This document shows positions 57,636 through 64,000 of a DNA stretch of 64,000 bases, in pieces. Made by a program: the position numbers and the translations under genes. Under the pieces are notes generated by a model that saw only the letters and a program-made list of their open reading frames with translations, ran no database searches and was not told the origin of the DNA. The stretch spans positions 372,001 through 436,000 of the forward strand of contig NZ_JACCFP010000001.1 of NCBI RefSeq assembly GCF_013410655.1, written 5' to 3'. Numbering within the stretch: position 1 is the first letter of the stretch; each line of letters starts with the position of its first letter. Source of the stretch: Nocardioides thalensis. GTDB lineage: Bacteria > Actinomycetota > Actinomycetes > Propionibacteriales > Nocardioidaceae.

Positions 57636-58070
57636 ATGCCTCCCAAGAAGAAGGTCGCTGCACTCGTCAAGGTGCAGCTCCAGGCCGGCGCGGCCACCCC
57701 GGCGCCGCCGGTCGGTACGGCGCTCGGTCCGCACGGCGTCAACATCATGGACTTCTGCAAGGCCTACAACGCCCAGACCGAGTCCATGCGCGGCAACGTG
57801 ATCCCCGTCGAGATCACCATCTACGAGGACCGCAGCTTCGACTTCATCACCAAGACCCCGCCGGCCGCCGAGCTGATCAAGAAGGCCGCCGGTCTCAAGA
57901 AGGGCTCGGGCGTCCCGCACAAGGAGAAGGTCGGCAAGCTGACCAAGGACCAGGTGCGCGAGATCGCCCAGACCAAGCTCCCCGACCTCAACGCCAACGA
58001 CATCGACGCGGCGATGAAGATCGTCGAGGGCACCGCCCGCTCCATGGGCGTCACGACGGAGGGGAACTGA
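57636..58070 (+). CDS. rplK: 50S ribosomal protein L11
   Basis: A 144-residue L11: N-terminal [21 protein letters not shown] with the flexible Pro-rich hinge, [15 protein letters not shown], and C-terminal rRNA-binding part [20 protein letters not shown]. It binds the GTPase-associated region of 23S rRNA. AAGAGGAAACCC precedes ATG. One base separates it from rplA. Confidence 0.96.
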   Translation: MPPKKKVAALVKVQLQAGAATPAPPVGTALGPHGVNIMDFCKAYNAQTESMRGNVIPVEITIYEDRSFDFITKTPPAAELIKKAAGLKKGSGVPHKEKVGKLTKDQVREIAQTKLPDLNANDIDAAMKIVEGTARSMGVTTEGN

Positions 58071-58071
58071 C

Positions 58072-58785
58072 ATGCAGCGCAGCAAGACCTACCGCGCGGC
58101 CGCTGAGCAGTTCGACAAGAACGAGCTCTACGCCCCGCTGGCCGCGATCAAGATCGCGAAGAACGGCAGCAAGAAGAAGTTCGACGAGACCGTCGACGTC
58201 GTGATGCGCCTGGGTGTCGACCCGCGCAAGGCGGACCAGATGGTGCGCGGCACCGTCAACCTGCCCCACGGCACCGGCAAGACGGCCCGCGTCCTCGTGT
58301 TCGCCAACGCCGACAAGGCCGAGGCCGCCCGCGAGGCCGGCGCCGACCACGTCGGTGGCGACGAGCTCATCGAGAAGGTCAACGGCGGCTGGACCGACTT
58401 CGACGCGGTCGTCGCGACCCCCGACATGATGGGCAAGGTCGGCCGCCTCGGCCGCGTGCTCGGCCCCCGCGGCCTCATGCCGAACCCGAAGACCGGCACG
58501 GTCACGCCCGACCCGGCGAAGGCCGTCACCGACATCAAGGGCGGCAAGATCGAGTTCCGGGTCGACCGGCACGCCAACCTGCACTTCATCATCGGCAAGG
58601 CGTCCTTCACCGAGACCGCGCTCGCGGAGAACTACGCCTCCGCGCTCGAGGAGGTGCTGCGGCTCAAGCCCGCCAGCTCCAAGGGCCGCTACATCAAGAA
58701 GATCACCGTCTCCACGACCATGGGCCCCGGCGTCCAGGTCGACCCCAACCGCACCAAGAACGTCGCGGTCGAGGACGAGGCCTGA
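58072..58785 (+). CDS. rplA: 50S ribosomal protein L1
   Basis: A 237-residue L1: [60 protein letters not shown] and C-terminal [14 protein letters not shown]. It forms the L1 stalk and is the likely translational repressor of the rplKA operon. GGAGGGGAACTGAC upstream places its ribosome site inside the end of rplK. A strong terminator follows. Confidence 0.96.
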   Translation: MQRSKTYRAAAEQFDKNELYAPLAAIKIAKNGSKKKFDETVDVVMRLGVDPRKADQMVRGTVNLPHGTGKTARVLVFANADKAEAAREAGADHVGGDELIEKVNGGWTDFDAVVATPDMMGKVGRLGRVLGPRGLMPNPKTGTVTPDPAKAVTDIKGGKIEFRVDRHANLHFIIGKASFTETALAENYASALEEVLRLKPASSKGRYIKKITVSTTMGPGVQVDPNRTKNVAVEDEA

Positions 58786-58811
58786 TCAGCGCCTGATCCA
58801 CGGCTGACGCA

Positions 58812-58849
58812 AGCGGCGCCCGCCACCCGTGAGGGTGGCGGGCGCCGCT
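58812..58849. terminator. Strong bidirectional terminator
   Basis: A perfect 17-bp stem (58812-58828 with 58833-58849) and GTGA tetraloop lie 26 bases after rplA and 12 bases after the end of the convergent aminotransferase gene. Confidence 0.92.
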
Positions 58850-58860
58850 GCGTTGTGGCC

Positions 58861-60141
58861 TCAGGAGGAGGCGAGCTTTTCGACGGCGGCGAGCTCGACG
58901 CAGACCGCCACCCCGGCCATCGCGGTCTCGACCTCGGCCAGCGTGGGGAACGTCGGCGCGAGGCGGATGTTGCGGTCGCGCGGGTCGTTGCCGTGCGGGA
59001 ACGCCGAGCCGGCGGGCGTCAGCGCGATGCCGGCCTCCTTCGCGAGCTCGACCACCCGCGACGCGGTGCCGTCGAGCACATCGAGGTCGACGAAGTAGCC
59101 GCCCGTCGGCTTGCTCCATGTGGCGATGTCGAGGCCGGTGAGCCGCGACGACAGCGCCTGGTCGACCGCGGCGAACTTCGGTGCGATCAGGGCGCGGTGC
59201 TTCTGCATGTGCGCCCGCACCCCGTCGGCGTCGCCGAAGAACTCCACGTGGCGCAGCTGGTTGACCTTGTCGGGGCCGATCGCGGCGAAATTGAGGCGCT
59301 GGAGGTACCACGCCTTGTTCTCCGCGGACGCGGCGAGCGCGGCGACGCCGGCGCCGGCGAACGTGATCTTGGACGTCGAGGCGAACATGATCGGCCGGTT
59401 GGGGTTGCCGGAGACCGCGGCGAGGCCGAGGGCGTCGGCGCTCTTGGTCTCCTGGTCGGTGAGGTGGTGCACGGCGTACGCGTTGTCCCAGAGGATGCGG
59501 AAGTCCGGCGCCGCGGTCGGCATCGCCATCAGCTCGGCGGCCACCTCGGTGGAGCACACCGCTCCCGTCGGGTTGGCGTACGTCGGGACGATCCACATGC
59601 CCTTGACCGACGGGTCGTCGGCGACGAGCGCCTTCACCTGGGCGACGTCGGGCCCGTCGGCGTGCATGTCGACGGTCACCATCTCGATGCCCAGCTCGGC
59701 GAGCATCGTGAAGTGCCGGTCGTAGCCAGGGACCGGGCACACGAACTTGACCGTCTCCTCCTGCGACCAGGGGCGCGGGGAGTCGGGGCCGCCCTTGAGC
59801 AGCATCCAGGTGACGACCTGGTACATCATCGACAGGCTCGAGTTGCCGCCCGCGACCACCTGGCCGGGGTCGATCCCGAGCAGGTCGGCGAAGATCTCGC
59901 GCATCTCCGGGAGCCCCTCCAGGCCGCCGTAGTTGCGCACGTCGGTGCCCGTCCGGTTGCTGTGGCCGGTCGGGAGCCGCAGCAGCGCCTCGGACAGGTC
60001 GAGCTGGTCGGCGCCCGGCTTGCCGCGGGTGAGGTCGAGCTTGAGCTCCTGCTCCTTCAGCCACGTGTAGTCGGCCCGGAGGTCGGTGAGGCGCTCGGCG
60101 AGCTGGTCGGCGGAGAGGGACGTCAGGGCGGTCTTCGTCAC
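58861..60141 (-). CDS. Aspartate aminotransferase, subgroup Ic (MocR-related fold)
   Basis: A 426-residue PLP enzyme resembling the actinobacterial type Ic aspartate aminotransferase. Recognisable parts are LDLTRGKPGADQLDLS, VRNYGGLEGLPEMREIF, the DNAY pyridine-binding Asp near residue 219, Schiff-base K258 in ASTSKITFAGAG and DRNIRLAPTFP with the carboxylate-binding Arg. It interconverts aspartate and oxaloacetate. GTG 60141 overlaps the stop of the TetR gene by 4 bases. Confidence 0.88.
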   Translation of the reverse strand: MTKTALTSLSADQLAERLTDLRADYTWLKEQELKLDLTRGKPGADQLDLSEALLRLPTGHSNRTGTDVRNYGGLEGLPEMREIFADLLGIDPGQVVAGGNSSLSMMYQVVTWMLLKGGPDSPRPWSQEETVKFVCPVPGYDRHFTMLAELGIEMVTVDMHADGPDVAQVKALVADDPSVKGMWIVPTYANPTGAVCSTEVAAELMAMPTAAPDFRILWDNAYAVHHLTDQETKSADALGLAAVSGNPNRPIMFASTSKITFAGAGVAALAASAENKAWYLQRLNFAAIGPDKVNQLRHVEFFGDADGVRAHMQKHRALIAPKFAAVDQALSSRLTGLDIATWSKPTGGYFVDLDVLDGTASRVVELAKEAGIALTPAGSAFPHGNDPRDRNIRLAPTFPTLAEVETAMAGVAVCVELAAVEKLASS

Positions 60142-60815
60142 GGGGTCATCGTGCCACCGGGCGGCAGGAGCTCGCTCAGCGACCGGCCGCCGAGCAGCTC
60201 GTCGGCCGGCAGCACGCCCGCGAGCACGGCGAGCGCCCGCTTCCAGCGGCGGAGCACGGCCTCGCGGCTGCCGGCGCTCGAGGACAGCATCGTCGCCAGG
60301 GACAGGCCGGTCAGCAGGTCGACGGTGAACTCCACGAGCGTCTCCACGCGGGGGTCGGAGGTGTAGGGCTCACCGAGCGTCTCGGCGTACAGCTCGCGCA
60401 TCGCGGCGAACAGCCGGTCCTGCTCCGGCACCAGCGTCGCCCGCAGCTCGGCGTCGGTGCGCGCGGCGACCCAGAGCTCGAGCGCGGCGAAGAAGATCGG
60501 GCTGGAGAGGTCGCGCCAGGCCAGGTCGACGACCGCCTGCATCCGGCCGGGGCCGGGCGCGATCAGCGCGGCCTCCTCGCGGAACCGGCTGATCCGCGTG
60601 TCCACCAGGTGCGACATCGCCCCGACGATCAGCTGCGCGCGCGTGGGGAAGTGGTGCTGGATGGTGCCCCGCGCCAGGCCCGAGCGCTGCTGGACCTCCG
60701 ACACGGTCGTCGCGGTGTAGCCGCGCTCCAGCAGGCAGTCGGCCGTGCAGTCGAGGATCCGGCCGCGCGTCGCCGTACGGCGCTCTGCCTGGGTGCGGCG
60801 GGGACGGCTGGACAC
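60138..60815 (-). CDS. TetR/AcrR family transcriptional regulator
   Basis: A 225-residue regulator: HTH at residues 15-60 (TRGRILDCTADCLLERGYTATTVSEVQQRSGLARGTIQHHF, read in parts), then a TetR-type ligand domain with C-terminal helices. GTG 60815 is chosen: TTGACC and TACGTT form a promoter with an 18-base spacer whose start would be right at this GTG. It is divergent from the GMC oxidoreductase gene; a 16-base motif common to both promoters may be its operator. It overlaps the aminotransferase gene. Confidence 0.85.
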   Translation of the reverse strand: MSSRPRRTQAERRTATRGRILDCTADCLLERGYTATTVSEVQQRSGLARGTIQHHFPTRAQLIVGAMSHLVDTRISRFREEAALIAPGPGRMQAVVDLAWRDLSSPIFFAALELWVAARTDAELRATLVPEQDRLFAAMRELYAETLGEPYTSDPRVETLVEFTVDLLTGLSLATMLSSSAGSREAVLRRWKRALAVLAGVLPADELLGGRSLSELLPPGGTMTP

Positions 60816-60823
60816 CTCGCAAA

Positions 60824-60839
60824 CGTACGGCGTGACGGT
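60824..60839. promoter_or_regulatory. Shared motif at the TetR promoter
   Basis: CGTACGGCGTGACGGT lies in the TetR promoter, overlapping its -10 region. Thirteen of 16 positions match the site at 60919-60934 before the divergent gene. Confidence 0.45.
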
Positions 60840-60918
60840 AAACAGGGTCAATCGAGCGCGCCTGCCGGTGCGTGATCAGCCCTTGACGAAGGAGACCGGG
60901 ATGGCCGAACCTGGAAAC

Positions 60919-60934
60919 CGTATGCAGTGACGGT
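60919..60934. promoter_or_regulatory. Shared motif upstream of the GMC oxidoreductase
   Basis: CGTATGCAGTGACGGT, in the same orientation as the site at 60824-60839 and 34 bases before the oxidoreductase ATG. The pair suggests common control by the TetR protein. Confidence 0.45.
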
Positions 60935-60967
60935 TTGTCCGACCTTCCGATGCGAGGTGGTGCCCTC

Positions 60968-62671
60968 ATGGCCCGAGACGACTACGACTACGACGTGCTG
61001 GTCGTCGGCTCCGGGTTCGGCGGCAGCGTCGCCGCGCTCCGCCTGACCGAGAAGGGGTACGCCGTGGGCGTGCTCGAGGCGGGGCGGCGCTGGGAGGCCG
61101 GCGACCTGCCGAGGACGAACTGGAACCTGCGGAAGTCGATCTGGGCGCCGCGGCTCGGGATGACCGGACCGCAGCGGATCAGCGTGCTCGGCAAGTGCCT
61201 GGTGTTCAGCGGCTCCGGGGTGGGCGGCGGGTCCCTGATCTACGGCAACACGCTCTACGAGCCGCTTCCGGCGTTCTACACCGATCGCGCCTGGGCGCAC
61301 ATCACCAACTGGCGCGCCGAGCTCGCGCCCTACTACGACCAGGCCAAGCGGATGCTGGGCGTCGAGACCAACCCGCGGATCGGGCCCAAGGACGAGGTGC
61401 TGCTGTCGATCGCCACCGACCTCGGCGTCGCCGACACGTTCCACCGCACCGACGTGGGCGTGTTCTTCAACGAGGGAAACGAGGGCGTCGAGGTCGACGA
61501 CCCCTACTTCGGCGGCGCGGGCCCGCGCCGGCGCGGCTGCATCCACTGCTCGGAGTGCATGACCGGCTGCAAGCACAACGCCAAGAACACCACGACGACC
61601 AACTACCTCTACCTCGCCGAGCGCAACGGGGCCGAGGTGCACGAGCTGACCACCGTGACGTCGGTCGCCCCCGACGGCCGCGGCGGTTACGTCGTCGAGA
61701 CCGAGCGGTCCGACGGCTGGCTCCGCAAGCGGCGCCGTACCTTCACCGCCCAGCAGGTGGTCCTCGCCGCCGCCGCGCTCGGCACCCAGAAGCTCCTCCA
61801 CCGGATGCGCGAGGATGGCACCCTGCCGGCGCTCTCGCCGCGGATCGGCGAGCTCACCCGCAGCAACTCCGAGGCGATCATCGGCGTCACCGCCAAGGAC
61901 CGCTACGACCTCTCCCAGGGGGTCGCGATCAGCTCGTCGATCCACCCGGAGCCGGAGACCCACGTCGAGGTGGTGGGCTACGGCAAGGGCCACAACGCGA
62001 TGTTCCTCCAGACCGTGCCGATGGTCGACGGCGGCGCGTTCCGCGCGCTCCGACTGCTCCTCACGTGCCTGCTCCATCCGCTGCGCTTCCTCCGCACGCA
62101 GAACCCGCGCCGGGCGTCGGAGAAGTCCGTGATCCTGCTGGTGATGCAGTCGCTGGACAACTCGCTGACCTCCTACCTCAAGCGGGGCCGGCTGGTGACC
62201 AAGCAGGGGTCGGGGGAGCCCAACCCGTCCTGGATCCCCCTCGCCCACGACATCGCCCGCCGCTGGGAGAAGAAGGTGGACGGCGTCGCCGGCGGGGTCG
62301 TCACCGACGCGTTCAACATCCCCGCCACCGCGCACTACATCGGCGGCTGCACGATCGGCGAGACGCCGCGCGACGGGGTCGTCGACCCCTACCAGCGGGT
62401 GCACGGCTACCCCGGCCTCCACGTCGCCGACGGCAGCGCCATCACGGCCAACCTCGGCGTCAACCCGTCGCTCACCATTACCGCCCAGGCCGAGCGAGCG
62501 ATGGCCTTCTGGCCCAACAAGGGCGAGCCCGACCCGCGGCCCGAGCCCGGTACGGCGTACCGCCCCGTCGCACCGGTGCCGCCGCGCCGTCCGGTCGTGC
62601 CCGCCACCGCGCCGGCCGCGCTGCGGCTGCCCGGCGGCCCCGCCGTCGAGCCGGTGGGTGGTACGTCGTGA
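60968..62671 (+). CDS. GMC family oxidoreductase (cholesterol oxidase-like)
   Basis: A 567-residue flavoprotein. FAD-binding start DVLVVGSGFGGSVAALRLTEKG (residues 9-30), FSGSGVGGGSLIYGNTLYEP, the Cys-rich block CIHCSECMTGCKHNAKNT found in actinobacterial cholesterol oxidase/ChoD-like proteins, and C-terminal YIGGCTIG and GLHVADGSAITANLGVNPSLTI. It should oxidise an alcohol, possibly a sterol or other alicyclic compound. ATG 60968 has GAGGTGG 8 bases upstream. The stop overlaps the following gene (GTGA). Confidence 0.87.
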   Translation: MARDDYDYDVLVVGSGFGGSVAALRLTEKGYAVGVLEAGRRWEAGDLPRTNWNLRKSIWAPRLGMTGPQRISVLGKCLVFSGSGVGGGSLIYGNTLYEPLPAFYTDRAWAHITNWRAELAPYYDQAKRMLGVETNPRIGPKDEVLLSIATDLGVADTFHRTDVGVFFNEGNEGVEVDDPYFGGAGPRRRGCIHCSECMTGCKHNAKNTTTTNYLYLAERNGAEVHELTTVTSVAPDGRGGYVVETERSDGWLRKRRRTFTAQQVVLAAAALGTQKLLHRMREDGTLPALSPRIGELTRSNSEAIIGVTAKDRYDLSQGVAISSSIHPEPETHVEVVGYGKGHNAMFLQTVPMVDGGAFRALRLLLTCLLHPLRFLRTQNPRRASEKSVILLVMQSLDNSLTSYLKRGRLVTKQGSGEPNPSWIPLAHDIARRWEKKVDGVAGGVVTDAFNIPATAHYIGGCTIGETPRDGVVDPYQRVHGYPGLHVADGSAITANLGVNPSLTITAQAERAMAFWPNKGEPDPRPEPGTAYRPVAPVPPRRPVVPATAPAALRLPGGPAVEPVGGTS

Positions 62672-63213
62672 CCGCCACGACGACACGCGACCGCCTCGCG
62701 GCGCTCGAGCCGGCCTGCTCGCTCGCGGACGCGCTGGCCCTCTACGACGACCTGCCCGCCGTCGCGCCCTCCGACATCCGCGGCACCTGGCGCGGGCGCG
62801 AGCTGCGCACCGGCCACCCGATGGACGGACTCCTCGAGGCGACGGGCTGGTACGGCAAGCGGTTCGACGACGAGGAGTCGGTCCACCCGCTCCTGTTCTC
62901 GACCGCGTCGGGCGAGGTCGTCTCCGTCGACCCGCGCCGGGTGCCGATGGGCCTCGCCGGCCGGATCCCTCCCGCGGCCGTGGCCCGGGCCCGGTTCGCC
63001 GTCGACCTGCTGCGCCCCGCACTGCGGACCCGCCGGCCGCGGGCGCGGCTGCGGGCCGTCGAGAAGCGCGGGGTGGTGACCGCGGCGATGGTCTACGACC
63101 ACCTGCCGATCATCGACTTCTTCCGCCGCGTCGACGACGACACCCTGCTCGGCCTGATGGACCTGCGCACCCACCCGCAGCCCTACCTCTTCGTGCTCGC
63201 CCGCGACCGCTGA
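62668..63213 (+). CDS. GXWXG/DUF4334 domain protein
   Basis: A 181-residue protein with an N-terminal GXWXG-type motif (DIRGTWRGRELRTGHPMDGLLEATGWYGKRF, read in parts) and a C-terminal DUF4334 domain (VYDHLPIIDFFRRVDDDTLLGLMDLR). Proteins of this type are thought to bind lipophilic ligands. Its 4-base overlap with the GMC oxidoreductase suggests both act on the same compound (inference). Confidence 0.82.
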   Translation: MTATTTRDRLAALEPACSLADALALYDDLPAVAPSDIRGTWRGRELRTGHPMDGLLEATGWYGKRFDDEESVHPLLFSTASGEVVSVDPRRVPMGLAGRIPPAAVARARFAVDLLRPALRTRRPRARLRAVEKRGVVTAAMVYDHLPIIDFFRRVDDDTLLGLMDLRTHPQPYLFVLARDR

Positions 63214-63217
63214 CGAT

Positions 63218-63246
63218 TTGGCCCCGGCGCGCCCGGGTCCTACAGT
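63218..63246 (+). promoter_or_regulatory. rplJ operon promoter
   Basis: TTGGCC (63218-63223) and TACAGT (63241-63246) with a 17-base spacer, giving a start near 63253 and a leader of about 190 bases. Confidence 0.7.
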
Positions 63247-63252
63247 TCTTCC

Positions 63253-63444
63253 TGAAACCAGAGACCGCCGGTCGTCGGCTGCTCACGCAGACCGACCGAA
63301 GGCGCCGCAGACGCGGACGGCCAGCGCAGGGGACAGAGCAAGCACCGGTACGCCGGTCCACGCCCTGAGCGCCTGCGCTCGGGGCGTTCGTCGTCTCGGG
63401 CCCGAAACGGCCGGGGTCTCTTCGAAGATGAGAGAAGGAGACCC
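63253..63444 (+). ncRNA. Ribosomal protein L10 leader
   Basis: The long structured leader before rplJ matches in place and look (AACCAGAGACCGCCGGTCG near its start) the L10 leader that the L10-L12 complex binds to repress translation. GGGTCTC (63414-63420) pairs exactly with GAGACCC (63438-63444), burying the ribosome site GGAG (63437-63440) just before the ATG. Confidence 0.6.
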
Positions 63445-64000
63445 ATGGCGCGGGCAGACAAGCAGGCCGCCGTCGCGGAGATCGCTGAGTCCTTCAGCGA
63501 GTCCGCTGGCGCTGTGCTGACCGAGTACCGCGGTCTCACCGTCAAGGAGCTGCAGGACCTTCGCCGCTCCCTCGGTGCGAACGCCAACTACGCCGTGGTC
63601 AAGAACACGCTGGCCAAGATCGCCGCCAAGGAGGCGGGGATCGACGGCTTCGACGACCTGCTCACCGGCCCGACCGCGATCGCCTTCATCAAGGGCGACG
63701 TCGTCGAGGCGGCGAAGGGTCTGCGTGACTTTGCCAAGGCCAACCCCACCCTGGTCATCAAGGGTGGAGTTCTGGACGGCAAGGCGCTCGAGCCGGCCGA
63801 GATCGCCAAGCTGGCGGACCTCGAGTCGCGCGAGGTGCTCCTCGGCAAGCTGGCGGGCGCGATGCTCGCCTCGCTGAGCCAGGCCGTCTACCTCCTCAAC
63901 GCCCCGCTCGCCCAGGCCGCCCGGCTCGCCGGCGCCCTGGAGGCGAAGGCGCAGGAGGACCCCTCGATCCTCGCGGGTGGTGCCGGTACGCCGGTCGCCG
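63445..64000 (+). CDS. rplJ: 50S ribosomal protein L10, cut by window edge
   Basis: The first 185 codons of L10: [57 protein letters not shown] and [22 protein letters not shown]10 anchors the L7/L12 stalk to the ribosome. The family is normally about 170-200 residues, so only a few codons are missing. Its translation is probably controlled by the leader hairpin. rplL should follow outside the window. Confidence 0.95.
   Translation, partial: MARADKQAAVAEIAESFSESAGAVLTEYRGLTVKELQDLRRSLGANANYAVVKNTLAKIAAKEAGIDGFDDLLTGPTAIAFIKGDVVEAAKGLRDFAKANPTLVIKGGVLDGKALEPAEIAKLADLESREVLLGKLAGAMLASLSQAVYLLNAPLAQAARLAGALEAKAQEDPSILAGGAGTPVA

Noticed and set aside
58785..63445. Genes between rplA and rplJ as a foreign island
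   Set aside because: Base composition and codon use look like the neighbours, there is no integrase, repeat or att site, and the two ribosomal operons are often separated in actinobacteria.

Overview
The window is very GC-rich, densely packed DNA from the chromosome of a high-GC Gram-positive actinobacterium. A Nocardioides-like member of the Nocardioidaceae is the best guess. The guess rests on the order tRNA-Trp, secE, nusG, rplK, rplA and later rplJ; a MaoC-type dehydratase pair ahead of murB; a maleylpyruvate isomerase-type (mycothiol-linked) domain; a deazaflavin-dependent reductase fold; SARP and SigE-family regulators; and many GTG starts with short or absent leaders. No phage, insertion sequence, CRISPR array or plasmid signature was seen. 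About 57 protein genes and three tRNA genes cover almost everything. No gap without a gene exceeds about 230 bases.

Layout. 1-9.9 kb: the end of an aminotransferase, then stress and detoxification genes, each with a nearby regulator (epimerase/GlxA-type regulator, metallo-hydrolase, Old Yellow Enzyme with a MerR regulator, two drug-type MFS pumps, HxlR regulator, HAD phosphatase). 8.8-16.7 kb: a fructan/fructose locus with LacI repressor, FrcB-FrcC-FrcA importer, fructokinase and a secreted GH32 fructanase. 16.8-25.9 kb: a leftward cluster with an orphan cytochrome b, an unknown protein, a methyltransferase, a small secreted protein, a giant SARP-AAA-TPR regulator and a flavin monooxygenase fused to a maleylpyruvate isomerase-like domain. 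A shared 11-bp-period direct repeat precedes the methyltransferase and the monooxygenase. 26-31.3 kb: a signalling cluster (REC-PAS-PAS histidine kinase, REC-ATPase fusion, PP2C phosphatase, STAS protein). 31.3-33.9 kb: YibE/F membrane protein and a SigE-family sigma factor with a membrane partner.

34-40.1 kb: an operon with an IdeR/DtxR-like iron box. It encodes an adenylation-carrier-membrane acyltransferase fusion followed by a ferric-iron ABC importer (FbpA-FbpB-FbpC), and FbpB appears to start at CTG. This is the most interesting candidate for an undescribed system. 40.1-45.6 kb: F420-type reductase, Pro/Gly-rich membrane protein and three envelope glycosyltransferases, one interrupted in frame by a 177-bp palindromic element. 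45.7-51.1 kb: molybdopterin oxidoreductase, pirin, 3-methyladenine glycosylase and amidase. 51.1-64 kb: housekeeping genes (tRNA-Thr, tRNA-Met, rpmG, HadA/HadB-like proteins, murB, adenosine deaminase, tRNA-Trp, secE, nusG, rplK, rplA, aspartate aminotransferase, TetR regulator, GMC oxidoreductase, and rplJ with a leader that can mask its ribosome site).

Overlaps of the ATGA/GTGA kind are common and suggest translational coupling. Family names come from reading the translated proteins by eye; no database search was run.
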